The position numbers were made by a program, and so were the translations under genes. From Magicicada septendecula (lineage: Eukaryota > Arthropoda > Insecta > Hemiptera > Cicadidae), in assembly GCA_034769895.1 (NCBI GenBank), contig CM068367.1, forward strand, positions 116,606,573-116,670,572: a stretch of 64,000 bases of DNA, read 5' to 3'. The notes under the pieces were generated by a model. The model saw only the letters and a list, made by a program, of their open reading frames with translations. It did no database searches and was not told where the DNA came from. Shown here one piece after another: positions 1 through 10,776 of the stretch; within the stretch, counting starts at the first letter, position 1, and every line of letters starts with the position of its first letter.

Positions 1-931
1 TTGTTGTAAGCTACATTTTCCATATACTCAATTCTCCAAAACTATAATTTTTATGTTTTTTTTTTATGAAATCAGTTCTTATTTTATTTCGTTATCTCCT
101 AGAGAGTAATAAAATTTGTACATTAAATCTAGACAGGCCTTTGCAGAATCGGACAGAGTTTTAACCTGATTTCTGGCTATCACTAAGAATATCTATGACG
201 TTGCTAAATTGTCCACCAATCAGAAGGTTTGAAATTTATTTGAGACGGTCTCTTACAGAGAATCAGTCGGTTCAGTCAGTTCCGAAGTCTTCCCACAGAA
301 AGACGTAGTCGCTGTCACGAGATTTTCGCGTCAGCACTAGTCGATTTCCAGAAGACTTTGTAGTGGATTCACGGTACGAGTTCTTCGTAACCATTGCCAC
401 ATTATAGAACTCAAATAATTAAGTAAATCATATTATAGTGCTTTTTCGCGAAGAGTGGAAGATTTCCGTTAGGAGCAGAATACCTATCGTGGTATTCTGA
501 ATTAACGCGAGAACACTTGAAGAAGCAGGAATTGTGCAAGCCAAATACACACGATCTATTTATACCCAGTTTGATCCCTGAGATTAAAGTTAGAAACAAC
601 AGTAGTTTGATATCGCAGTGCGGATTGGGCAAGACGTGAATATTCAGCGTAGTGGTCTTCTAACGACGCGCAGCGTTGCAGTGAGAGCGGAGCGCCTGGT
701 GTCTACGTAATCAGTGGAATTCTACGCACAAGTAACTTTGTATATAAAATGAAGCAATAGACTCATTTATTTAAAGACAATTCAATAATAAACGATTTTA
801 TGTTATAACGCAATAGGACAATAGTAAACTTTAATGTGTTAATTAATGAATTTTTTCCTACCTCCAGATATAGACTCTGTTGTAATAATTTTAATTAACC
901 TATCTATGCATTTATAAATTTGTATCGTTGC
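1..931. other. unassigned AT-rich sequence with a CpG-containing block
   Basis: No coding region is supported here. Positions about 170-720 are less AT-rich than their surroundings and contain several CpG dinucleotides and a short GAGACGGTCTC palindrome near 242. Such a block could be a promoter, a 5' untranslated exon or an old repeat. The 73-codon minus-strand reading frame inside it shows no domain or codon bias. Nothing else stands out. Confidence 0.3.
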
Positions 932-978
932 AATATATATATATATATAGCACATCTATATATATATACACACACACA

Positions 979-1021
<43 letters not shown>
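932..1021. repeat. compound (TA)n/(CA)n microsatellite
   Basis: A run of AT dinucleotides (933-949) is followed by a short interruption, a second AT run and about 55 bases of CA repeats broken by single A insertions. This is plain simple-sequence DNA. Confidence 0.9.
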
Positions 1022-1022
<1 letters not shown>

Positions 1023-2518
1023 AAATCTTATTTCTTTCCCTTTGATAGTGCAAATAATAAATTCAAGCTTTCAGTGTTAAACAGAATCGTTAAAACATTG
1101 AATAGTTAAGTGATGCGTTTTTCGATGTTTTATCGTTAAATTCTGTTCCAATAATGTAAATTGTTATATACTTTTGTGTGTGCTGGACTTAACTAGCAAC
1201 CAGGAAAAACAATATAGTCACAGTTTTTTCAAAACACATCAAATATTCCATTATAATATTAGAATTTTTATTGTATTATAGATGCAGATATATTGAATGA
1301 ATTCTCATCATAACTGCAGATATCCATTACACTAATAACAAAATCTAAGTCAAGCTGCCATCACAAATAGTTGACGACACTACAACACAAAGAACAGCCC
1401 TCTAATAATAATTCACCGCCATCTGCGCTGACTCTCGGCTCTGCCCTCCGCTTTCAAATGTTGACATCAATGTTAACAATGACGTAATAAATAGGAAGGC
1501 GACAGAACTATATGGACTAATAGAAAAAAAACTTGAACGTCCCCGTTTGTACTTGATTATATTAGAACGTTCCAATACGTCATATCGACTTTTTATTGTA
1601 TATATGTTGTAGTGTCGAATAATGGACCATGTTACGTAGTTCTCATCAAGGTCGGTGTACACATACTCTTTGTGTATCTTTGTATATTTTACATGCTGTA
1701 AAAATTTTAGTTATTTATTTCTTATTTTAATATTTAAAAAGTTGATAAACAGAAGCAATGCAAAAACATAATAACAACAATAATAATAATAAACTGGCAA
1801 TAGTGGTTCAAAAGAACAGAAAAAAACAGAAAAACGCATAGAAGAACTTTAGGTTTCTTAAGAAGACATAGAAGAACGCTTATCGTTTAAAAAGAAATTT
1901 AAAAATTACCAAGGTTTTCAGGAAAACCCCAAAAAGAGGACAGGTGCCATCTGGACTGTCGAAAGGAGGGAGGGGCATTGATCAAGAATGAAGAAGATAT
2001 GGGTGAGGCGGAAGAGAGAGGAGAAGAAGGGAGAAACGGGAGAAACCAGTGGCACCAAACGTAGACCACAATGGCTCATACGAAAAAAAAAACTGACGAT
2101 AATGACAACAAGTAAAAACGAAAAACACAGATTGTAACACAGATACGTTTCGTATTTACACGTTCCCTGTTTTTGAACTTTAAACTCAATTAGCAGGTGT
2201 AGCCGTAGTGCAGTCGGTAGTGTGGGAGGGGGGAAAGTGTAGTCGGCACGATAATTTATACGGATACACTATCCGCACAATGCTAGGCGGTAGCAATGCC
2301 TAATAACATCTGTCTATTCAGCTGTTCACCTCCGGCGTTACATTGTAGGTGACGTATACCTGTGTGAGAATTGGTGTGTGAGACACCGAAAGTTATGCGG
2401 AGAACTACCCTTACGGCTTTTAATTAAACAAAAATTTACAGGCATTGCACAAATGCAATGCACAGAGAAGGGCATTGAAAATGCTTCAATAAATCTAAAA
2501 AATATATATATTTATGTT
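1022..2518. other. unassigned intergenic sequence
   Basis: No gene is supported. The stretch 1930-2080 is purine-rich. Around 2206-2216 there is a sequence fitting the RNA polymerase III box A consensus, but no box B follows at the expected distance. The 86-codon minus-strand frame at 1402-1662 has no recognisable domain. Confidence 0.3.
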
Positions 2519-2598
2519 CATTCACCAATCGATGAATTCATTTCACCAATCAATGAATTCATTCTTCATTCACCAATCAACGAATTCATTTTAATGAA
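2519..2598. repeat. short EcoRI-like minisatellite flanking the palindrome
   Basis: Three imperfect copies of a unit built on ATTCACCAATC and GAATTC lie in tandem. A near-identical 26-bp piece of the array (2553-2578) recurs on the far side of the palindrome at 2835-2860, so the palindrome-bearing segment is bracketed by direct repeats. Confidence 0.7.
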
Positions 2599-2627
2599 GA
2601 AAATTGTGTTAGTGGTTATAATCACAA

Positions 2628-2832
2628 TCAGAATTATTACTGTTGCACACCACTATAGAAAAATTATTCCGATTAGCGCTTTCAAGCTTCACAGCTCATC
2701 GTCAGATCGGCATTCCGATCAGAATCCGGAATCCGGTCAGATCAGAATGCCGATCTGACGATGAGCTGTGAAGCTTGAAAGCGCTAATCGGAATAATTTT
2801 TCTATAGTGGTGTGCAACAGTAATAATTCTGA
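2628..2832. repeat. long near-perfect palindrome (88-bp arms)
   Basis: Left arm 2628-2715 and right arm 2745-2832 are exact reverse complements over 88 bp. The 29-base centre itself contains a TCCGGA palindrome and a further 4-bp GATC pairing. As RNA this would form one long hairpin; as DNA it could extrude a cruciform. No transposase, TIR end motif or clear target-site duplication of its own is visible. Perfect arms suggest recent formation or active gene conversion. It may be a foldback-type or MITE-like insertion, or a hairpin-RNA source. Both small reading frames touching it are by-products of the repeat. Confidence 0.9.
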
Positions 2833-2860
2833 AAATGAATTCATTCTTCATTTACCAATG

Positions 2861-3824
2861 TACAGATTATAAGTTAAATGTAGTCGCATTCATAAGCGAA
2901 GTTTTATATGTGTACTACGTTATTGACAACAAAGAAGTAGTTTCTATGGAAACTCACCCATTTTCGATAACGCACCAGCGATCGGCCGCAAATGTGCGAC
3001 ACGTCCTTATAAACATTTTCAGTGTTAAAACTACGGGTTCGTAATATTGGAATTTCAGTTAACATTACTATATAAAATACTTTAAGTTTACTTACAATTA
3101 TATTAGTAATCTCTATTATCTTATTTTAATCGTCTGTATTATTTTATTAATTATTTTAATAATCTGTTTAAAATTGCTTTAATAATCTGTACGTAAAACA
3201 TTCCAAATTCAATGTAATATGTATTCGCTTATATATGTAATCATATATAGTATACTTATTTACGTATGACTAGAACGAATTCAATGTGTAAAACAGTAGT
3301 AGAAAGTATATTTATATTTATATTTATACGCTCTATGGAACGTAAGCGTGGACAATATATAAAAAACAACAGGAAAACTGCAAACCCATGGAAATGGATT
3401 TTTGAAAAAGAGCAAGGAAGGAGGGAATAAAGAATACTACGATAAGAGCAGTAATGAAGTAAAACATACGACACTGCGAAGACTTAACGGTAGAGGAACA
3501 GTAGAGGAAAGATCGATGTATGATGAAATTGTATGTTAATTGCAATGTTTATGTATTGTTTAGTTGTTCAAAACTACTGTATTATGCAAATCTCTAAATA
3601 AGAAAAAGTAAAAAGAATATTAAGTCATTCGTTTCTTGCAGTTATTATATAACAATTGTAAAAGCTCTTACGTATATTTTTATGAAAGTATTACGACTTG
3701 TACTTCCTTAAACACGTCTACATCATAAGGTCTTTCACAGAAAAACAATTCGCATAGAATTCAAGACAAGGAATATGCACAGCTTAAGACGTTTGTAACA
3801 AGATAATTGCTTTTACATTACTGA
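2861..3824. other. unassigned AT-rich sequence
   Basis: Nothing coding is supported. Two overlapping short minus-strand frames at 3256-3545 have no domain similarity or codon bias. The sequence before 3825 is ordinary AT-rich DNA. Confidence 0.3.
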
Positions 3825-4259
3825 TTGTACATTCATCATCATCACTTCATGGATAGGATTCCTCCTGTTCCGGCCTCATGACTCCCGCCGTATTGTGACT
3901 GGCCTGCCTACAGATCTTCCAACCGGCTCATACTCATAAGCCAACTTCGGAAACGGGTATTGTCCATTCTTTCTAGATGTTGTTTCTAGCACCTTCTAGA
4001 GTTCTGAATGAATTCATTTAAGGAAACTATATCAAGTTCTCGTCTAATATGATCGAGTTGCGTATATCCCTTTACCGAATCTCAAATAGCTCATTTCTGC
4101 AGCCTGTAATTGGCACCAGCCCTTCTTCCTAATAGGCCAGGTCTCGCATCTATACATCAGTGCTGGTACTACCATTGTCTTATAGAATTTGAGACACGTT
4201 TATTGTCTACTTTTCCTTTTCAATGTCCTTCTTAGTATTCCACATATTTGTACATTCAT
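3825..4259 (-). mobile_element. RTE-type LINE 3' end with 12-bp target-site duplication
   Basis: Read on the minus strand, the segment encodes the C-terminal part of a non-LTR reverse transcriptase: FYKTMVVPALMYRCETW, then AAEMSYLRF, and further on FPKLAYEYEPVGRSVGRP. These match the post-palm region of RTE-like elements (the YK..V.PALLYG.ETW and VGRPR signatures). Stops and a frame change show it is dead. The 3' end carries a short (GAT)n tail at 3834-3847, as RTE elements usually do. The 12-bp sequence TTGTACATTCAT occurs at 3825-3836 and again at 4248-4259, a clean target-site duplication defining a 5'-truncated insertion at 3837-4247. Confidence 0.85.
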
Positions 4260-5384
4260 ATTTACATAATTTTAATAAAGATGTCATGTTATCTTCTAAA
4301 TTGAAATGATGTTTAATTGATGTTTATGAAATCTAATTGGCCTGCTTCTTTACTGGGATAACAGATTATTAAAAAAGTAAACATTTTTCTCTTAATCTTT
4401 TTTGTACAAACAGTTCAACGGATTTTCGGCATTTATCACTTTTTCTTTTTGAATTTCATAACCATTCATGGTTTATGGTACTGGGAAGAAGTAAGGACCT
4501 TGTAGTATTCTACCAGAGGCCTTTGACCTCAGTTTACTGGACTGCGAAGAAAAATTAAGGCAAATGATCCCATTCCATGTATGTAGAGAAATGGCTTGTC
4601 TTTCTCTTATGTAAGTACAGACTTGTACTGTCTAAGGGCGCACGTGATGCAGGATGTTAAGTAAACACACAAAGTTTAAATGAGAATTAACAAAATGCTA
4701 CAGCATTTGTATGCAGACTGTATTCGCTCAAGTTTCTGGCTTCAGCAACATGTACGTTTGTGACTACGACGTGTACAATTCTCTCTCTCTCTCTCTCTCT
4801 CTTTCCTTCTCCCACCCTCTATCTCTCTTTCGCTCTTTCACACACACACACACACTCTGCCTCTTAATTTATCTGACTCTTCGTCTCATTGTCGCCTGAC
4901 ATAATTTCATTTTAAAGTTACATCAGGGCGCAAACAAACCATTAAAATATTGGGTCATCAAAACAATGAAGAAGACGACCTCTATGTAACGTATGAGTTA
5001 TCTTCTACTCACAGCGGCGGAGAACATATGGTAATTAACATATGTGCTACATCCTCAACGCGAAGCTATGGTCTCACTTTAAACAACAAACATTAACAAC
5101 TTAAAGGTTGTTATAACATTACGAATTTCACCAATTGAAAAATTATAACAATTTTACTGAAATGATTATTATACTTATAGCATAGGCTTTTTGCAAATTA
5201 GAACTAAATTAAACACAAAAACGCTATTATATGTTTGTAAATAGCCTAATACTGTAAAAGTTTTATCTAAAATTAGAAAAAACACAAGATCAAGGAAACA
5301 AGCTGTTCACTTTGAGAGAAATTAGAGACAGGCTTATGGACTTTGAGTAGCACAAGAGTTGTGTTTATCAACTGAACGAGAAGA
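4260..5384. other. unassigned sequence with a CT/CA microsatellite
   Basis: A (CT)n run at 4780-4802 and a (CA)n run at 4839-4855 are the only structure seen. The 62-codon plus-strand frame across them is simple-sequence translation. The rest is AT-rich with no coding signal. Confidence 0.5.
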
Positions 5385-5772
5385 ACAGAGGATAGATCAT
5401 CATCATCATATCCACTTCATAGATTAGGCTGCACTGCCTCTTCCGCATCTTGTCCTCGGTCGCCCAACACTACGATACCCTGTGGGTTTATAATTCAAGG
5501 CAAGTTTGGGAAAGCGATCTTGCTGGATTCTTCCCAAATACATACACCAGTTAGTCTTATATTCAGTAATTCTATCCTGTAATTGAAACATTTGTGATTT
5601 TTGCCTTATCTGTGCACTACGTATTCTGTCTCGTAGCGTGCACCCTTTGACCAACCTGAGAAATTTCATTTCTGCTGTTGTAAACCTTCCCTCTGTCTCT
5701 CTGTGAAAGTACCCATGTCTCTGGCCACTCCCATACAGCGCCAACGATACAGCCATAGTACAGAGGATAGAT
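5385..5772 (-). mobile_element. RTE-type LINE 3' end with 13-bp target-site duplication
   Basis: The minus-strand frame 5424-5756 (110 codons) encodes the C-terminal tail of a non-LTR reverse transcriptase. Visible pieces include TTAEMKFLRLVKGCTLRDRI, then TEYKTNWCMYLGRIQQDRFP, then SVGRPRTRC. It belongs to the same family as the fragment at 3837-4247 (shared FPKLA...Y.P...SVGRP) and ends in a (GAT)n tail at 5398-5411. The sequence ACAGAGGATAGAT flanks it exactly at 5385-5397 and 5760-5772. The open 110-codon frame suggests a relatively recent 5'-truncated insertion. It landed next to or inside the opposite-strand LINE that begins at about 5775. Confidence 0.88.
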
Positions 5773-5774
5773 AT

Positions 5775-6103
5775 GGCTCAAAAAGCTTAAACAGTAGGAT
5801 GTGTTTTTATCCTGCTTTCATGGAGAGCAGGGTATACTCTCCACGATCGTAGAAGAAACACAGATATACGGCAGGAACTGAATATTATGAATATACTCGA
5901 CAGGATCGCCCAGTATCGGCTGAATTGGTGGAAACATCTTTGCCGAATGTATGACTGCCGCATCCCCAAACAACTATGGAACTATAAGCCGAGGAGAGGT
6001 GTGGGACGTCCGAGGAAGCGCAGGAGTGACCAGCTCTAATCGTTGCCTATTTGAGACCGGGACAAACCATCCTTTGTTTAATACTTGAATATGATGATGA
6101 TAA
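5775..6103 (+). mobile_element. RTE-type LINE 3' end, plus strand
   Basis: Plus-strand translation gives AGYTLHDRRRNTDIRQELN, then LNWWKHLCRM and GVGRPRKRR before a stop. This is the C-terminal signature of the same RTE-like reverse transcriptase group seen on the minus strand just upstream. The 3' end has a (GAT)n tail at about 6090-6100. Only the last ~90 codons plus 3' UTR remain. A closely related copy begins at about 63900. The two LINE pieces at 5398-5759 and 5775-6103 lie with their truncated 5' ends facing each other. Confidence 0.82.
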
Positions 6104-6863
6104 ATGTTTTCTTTCACAGAAAAGAATTTTTATAGATCCGTAAGTAACTTGTGAATTCAATTCTCATTGTGTATAAACGTAACAGCAAACATGAAAAGGC
6201 GAGGTATAAAATGAAAACTAGGTGCTAATAACAGATTTTTGAACAACATAAATAATGAACTAAACTACATGCCCGTAATAACTAAAGACTGTGCCGAAGT
6301 ATGTTCGGCATATTTGAAAAATCGCGCGCGAGGGCCACGACCTTCGGAATTACTGAGCAAAGTAGGCGCCTTCGGGGACTGGTGGCTGGGCCATGCATTT
6401 AGTATCTGCTTCTATTACGCAAGTTTAATTTAAAAGCGTCTCATGTGAGCAACTGAATTTATTCTGCCGTTAATTTATTTAATACTGGGGTTAGTCTAAT
6501 TAACTAATATGTGTATGTGTGTTGTTTGCCGAGTTTGTGTGTGTGCTTCACACGTCAATTCATGTGTTTGCGAGTACTAAAATCTTGCACTTGACTACTG
6601 GGGCTTAAATGTAAAAGGAAAATAATATTTTTTAGAAAGCTGTAATTTTAATTGAATGTGCGAAACATTGGTTAAAGGATTCATGGTGAATATTTAATTT
6701 TGGGAACCGTAAAGAAAGTAAAGGGGCTAATTCTTAATTCTCAAAGTTAACGAGTTAACGATTTCTATACAAATGTCATAGAGTGGTGAATATGTGTCGA
6801 GGCGAGAGTGAGCGTGAGGAAGTGCTTTTCCAGATAGCCTATACATATAAAATGTGTTCTCAG
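6104..6863. other. unassigned sequence upstream of a candidate exon
   Basis: No gene is supported. The 64-codon frame at 6239-6433 has no recognisable domain. The last part (6840-6863) ends in TGTGTTCTCAG, a possible 3' splice site. Confidence 0.3.
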
Positions 6864-6945
6864 GGTTCTCGACCCGTCGGGAGATTGGGGTGACGACGAT
6901 GATGACCGCTCATCTGTCATCATCAGTAGAGAGCAAGCCGTCTAG
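6864..6945 (+). CDS. candidate terminal coding exon, product unknown
   Basis: An acceptor-like TGTGTTCTCAG ends at 6863. From 6865 the frame reads VLDPSGDWGDDDDD, then RSSVIISREQAV, then TAG at 6943-6945. An acidic run followed by a short hydrophobic, charged C-terminus is compatible with the end of a cytoplasmic protein tail. The segment is GC-richer than its surroundings. Sequence after the stop could be 3' UTR, with an AATAAA at about 7297. A longer overlapping frame (6854-7165) is Ser/Thr/His-rich and less protein-like. The family is not recognised. The exon is only 27 codons, so chance is a real alternative, and upstream exons would have to lie outside the window or unseen. Confidence 0.3.
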
Positions 6946-7326
6946 TCTCCTCCACGCCGCCAGCCAACCTACCGCATCCAGCATAATGATTAATCCCGTC
7001 GAGAAAGGACCATCCACTCGACATTATCGGCATCACTCAGGACAGAAACTCATCCAACAGTCTGGAAACTCAGGTGGGATCACTCCATTATTACTAACTT
7101 CAGACACCTTCCACAGTTGTTCAGTTCCTAACAGCAAAACCTGTGAACAATCTTATGAATTGTAGACTTAAATCTGTGAACTTGTAAGTTTTGGTAAGAA
7201 CATGCACCATACAGGTGTAAAACAGTTTTTGACTGTGTAATAGGAGATCTTATTCTGATATGCCCCATTAATTTACTTTATGAAAATTTTCTAATAATAA
7301 AGTTCTTATGTAAAGGGAGATATACA

Positions 7327-7341
7327 CGCATATATATATTC
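7327..7341. repeat. left remnant of the (TA)n integration site
   Basis: A short CATATATATATTC run directly precedes the first LTR, and a much longer (TA)n run directly follows the last LTR at 24184. The array therefore sits inside an AT microsatellite, which hides any target-site duplication. The final ATTC before TGTAG also occurs immediately before the second and third LTRs. Confidence 0.6.
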
Positions 7342-7838
7342 TGTAGCGTGACAGAAAATCCACTACATTTTAAGTCATGTGAAATCATAAAGTTTAATTA
7401 CACCAACAAATGTTATAATAATATTGAATGACATTTAAATAAATCAGAGGAATGAACCACAATAAGATAAAAATCCTCACTACATAATATATATAAAACC
7501 ACTGTTAAAAGAAACCAAAGAAAGTATTGAAGCAACTCATCAACTCATAGTATAATACCAGTAAGTTACCCAGGAAGCTCAGAGCAGTAAACCAGTTATA
7601 TAAGACTATATCAAAGAAAAAAGAGACTCAATTAAAGGGTGGTGAAGACCAAAATACCCCAAAAACAAGAAGAGGGAAGAATAAAGTTTGTGAACAGGAA
7701 GAAAACAATACCCTGAAACCTGTATAGAAGAATAAAGTCAGTTCAGTGAATAAATTAAATACTCCAAACTAAACCTCAGTCGTGATAACACCAAGTACCT
7801 TGGTTTACCCAAGAATGAGGAAGGAAGAACAGAAGAGT

Positions 7839-7940
7839 GAAGACTAGACGAGGGACAAGAATGAAGACTAGAAGAGGGACAAGAATGAATACCAGAAGGA
7901 AGATATGAAGAAGGACAAGAAGGAAGACAGGAGGAGAGGA
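7839..7940. repeat. 24-bp purine-rich minisatellite inside the LTR
   Basis: GAAGACTAGAcGAGGGACAA starts at 7839 and recurs with one change at 7863, followed by degenerate AGAAGGAAGA-type units. Identical arrays sit in LTR 2 (from 14597) and LTR 3 (from 21357). The Ser/Pro/Leu-rich 90-codon minus-strand frames at 7738, 14496 and 21256 are translations of this strand asymmetry and are not genes. Confidence 0.75.
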
Positions 7941-9639
7941 AGAAATAGTATGAAAGAAACACCGTAGTAAAACCTATTATTATATAAACTACTATCAATC
8001 CCAAACCCACAAAAACTATGCAAAAGAAAGTATAACATACCCAAAATCTTATAAAATGTAATTATTGAGAAAACTAAAGTGCTGTATAGCGTTATAAGAA
8101 GTGCACCGGCTAAAGCTATTGTGTAATAAAGAAATAAACTAGTCTTAACGGTCCACGATTACTAAAGGTCTGGTCTGAGATATAAGACTCAAAATATCAG
8201 AACCAACAGTGAAAGTGAATTTGTGTAAGTGTTTTTTAAAAAATGCAATAAACTTAAAGTTGGTGATACTATAACTTAGTAGTATGCTATATCACAACTT
8301 TAAAATCTAAATAATAAACAGCATAATAAAATAATAAAATGGAAGGTTTCCAGTATTTTATTATTTTAATGTAAATCTTTATTTACAAGACATTTGTAAA
8401 AAATGATAATAAATAGAGTATGGGAGTTAATGTTTACTGATGTAGGGGATCACAATAATAATGGTTTAAACCAGAAAGGACTGGTACTAATATAGTATGA
8501 ATAAGTGTAACATGTTTAAATAGACTGTTATTTCACAGTCCTAAAATCAAGTGTTAAATAAATGTATTTGTAAGGTTTATTAGAAAATAAGATTTATGTT
8601 ATGTGTTTTGAAAAGAATTATGTTTGATAAATAATAACCTACATACCAGTAATAATGTTCTAAAAGGTATGCTATGTTAGCTCAAAAATAGTTGAAAGAT
8701 ATATGTTCAAGCCATATCTGCAATATGTTAAATTGTGCAGATTGCTAAACAATGTTCATAATTAATTATTTTATTAACTGTAGTGTTAATTAACTACTAC
8801 ACAACACAATAAGTTATAAATCATGTTATTTTCATATATTTGTAATTATGTAAAGTCAGAGGAGGAATTAAGTTTAAATTATTTGAGAAAGAAAGAAATA
8901 TAAATTTCTAAAATCTAGGCCATTTGGTAAATTCAGAGAACCAATATAAAATAGTATAATTCACTTATAAATCCTGTAAACTACCAAGATTTATATAAGA
9001 TAACACAATTAACCACTACTAGGAATGATCCTATGAATTAAAATGATAATATGGATATATACCTTAACATTTTATAAATTGTCAATTGATTAATTTTAAA
9101 GAGCAATGTCAAATTTACAGATTAACACAAAAAACCAGTTCAAAGGTGTAATTTATATGTATTTAAGGAAAGGAAGAGGAATATGACTAATTAAAATTTA
9201 TTATAATAGTATTAATAATATTTAAAATGGAAGGAATTTTGTATAAAGACGGAAATCCAATTTTGAGCCTATATTTCCATAAAGTAAAGAAATTTGTTAA
9301 TTTCCACAAAATATCTACAGATATGGACTATAATACATCAATTTAAAGGGAATGAGATGATTAAACCGATAATAAGGTTAATAATTCATAAAAGTGAGGA
9401 ATAAAATAGATAAATTCCATACATAATGTAATATTTTATCGTATGTATGGGAAGTCGAAAAATGTTAACAATACTTTTTCAAGGATTAACTGGGCAAGAT
9501 TTATGACCAAGTTAATTAGTCTTTTGTTGAATATCAAGCTGAATAGTTGTGTGACAAAAACGTTCTTTAAATCGAGTCGAACATGATGCTAGCGTTTAGC
9601 CATTGAAATCAGTGGACGAGAGTTAGACAAGTTAGACAC

Positions 9640-10030
9640 TTTTTGAAACTAATACTATAAAAACATTCACGACAATAGTGAAAACAAACCTCTAACTTCA
9701 CTATATGAGTGACAGTAAACAGTAAAACATTATATTTCAACTGATTCACTTTACAAACCTAACCGTAACTTGAAAAACTTAACCCCAGAAGTGAAAACAG
9801 ACAAAATAACTAAATTAACACAAGTTTACACGGAACACTTCACCAGAATACACCAACTAACTTAACAGACATATTACACCAGTGCGGGAAGATTTTAGAC
9901 ATTCACAAAGGTAATTTTGTCGTGATTTTGGGACATGCCGAGTTCACAGTAACTACGCAAGAAATAGTAGCGGCCATCTTTTAATTCTACAGAGACCGCC
10001 TTCACGATATAGCAGTGACGTCATCGTCTG
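9640..10030 (+). promoter_or_regulatory. candidate LTR promoter region
   Basis: CTATAAAAAC at about 9655 is a plausible TATA box. Downstream at about 9970 lies GCGGCCATCTT, which contains the GCCAT core bound by PHO/YY1 proteins, and at 10016-10023 the palindrome TGACGTCA, a CREB/ATF site. These are motif matches only. The same block is present in LTR 2 (about 16414 and 16774) and LTR 3. If transcription starts here, R-U5 would be about 0.7-1 kb. Confidence 0.35.
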
Positions 10031-10452
10031 CGTATGGTTTGACAGCATTCATTTACATTACATAGTGGAATTAGTTAAATACTATTGAATAGTAATTATT
10101 GTATTAATATCTTTAATTGTTAATGTTATACTTTCTCGTCACCCTTCTCTGACTATTAATCCTAATCGCTCAAAGAACCTGTCTTTTAATATAATATAAC
10201 ATAAAATTTTGTTCTGTATGACACAATCGATAATTCCTGAGACAGAGTCGATAATTGCTCTCCATCGATAAAATATCGATTATTTATTTAAATTTGTCAA
10301 TAAATCTTTATATTTCTATTATTTTGTATCTATACTTATTTCACAGGGTAATTTAAGGGTATTTATAAGGCTGAAGGACTTAAGTGAGAAGAATATAGTC
10401 TATTTTGAACAAGATATTGGACCAGTCAGACAAGTCACCAATCGATTATTAC

Positions 10453-10477
10453 CTGGAGTTAATCTATTTAACTCCAG
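10453..10477. repeat. perfect hairpin near the LTR 3' end
   Basis: CTGGAGTTAA pairs with TTAACTCCAG across a 5-base loop. Flanking CACCAA and TTGGTG can extend the stem. It is kept in all three LTRs (17211-17235 and 23945-23969) and lies among the AATAAA signals, so it may shape the transcript end. Confidence 0.7.
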
Positions 10478-10694
10478 ACTTGGTGCAAATCTTCAAGAAG
10501 TGCTCGACGGTCAATAAATACCTATCTGTTATTAAAATTTTACCAGAACCTTTTAAATAACAGATCTATCTCTTATACTTACCTCTATAAACATAAACAA
10601 AATTATTTTATTATTTGAAAATTCTATTATTATTGAATTTTCCATTTTATTTTTATTCTTTTGTAATGACCGGCATACAGGGTCTACTACAAAG

Positions 10695-10712
10695 TGGCGT
10701 CCAACTTGGAGG
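10695..10712 (+). other. primer binding site, tRNA-Lys(CUU)-like (copy 1)
   Basis: Three bases after LTR 1 the sequence reads TGGCGTCCAACTTGGAGG, followed by GCTTGAA. The complement of the 3' end of animal tRNA-Lys(CUU), recalled as TGGCGCCCAACGTGGGGC, differs by a few substitutions and a 2-base insertion. Position and the leading TGG are as expected for a minus-strand primer site and support the LTR reading. Copy 2 is at 17453-17470. Confidence 0.7.
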
Positions 10713-10776
10713 GCTTGAATAGATAAGCCTGGCAGCGGTTATCCAGTCAGGAGAAGGGCAACAACGATAAACAAAA

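Larger units (their letters stand above)
7342..10691 (+). mobile_element. LTR 1 of the tandem LDLa-bearing retroelement (3350 bp)
   Basis: The repeat starts TGTAGCGTGACAG and ends GGGTCTACTACA, giving 5-bp inverted termini TGTAG...CTACA and the canonical TG...CA ends. It is repeated at 14100-17449 and 20860-24183; I saw one base difference from LTR 2 (near 8154). Inside are a 24-bp purine-rich minisatellite (7839-7910), hairpins at 8254-8303, 8327-8368 and 10453-10477, a TATAAAAAC at about 9656, a TGACGTCA at 10016-10023, a cluster of ATCGAT sites at 10228-10285, and several AATAAA signals near the 3' end. At 3.35 kb it is far longer than typical insect LTRs and encodes nothing convincing. 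Confidence 0.9.

Noticed and set aside
2206-2216. RNA polymerase III box A-like sequence, possible tRNA-derived SINE
   Set aside because: No box B at the expected spacing, no tRNA fold and no A-rich tail.
2378-2758. 126-codon plus-strand frame starting in a minisatellite
   Set aside because: It runs through the tandem repeat and one arm of the palindrome. Its internal repeats come from the DNA repeats, and no domain is visible.
7738-8010. 90-codon minus-strand frame repeated in all three LTRs (Ser/Pro/Leu-rich)
   Set aside because: It follows from a purine-rich 24-bp minisatellite read backwards. Its presence in three copies only reflects LTR identity.
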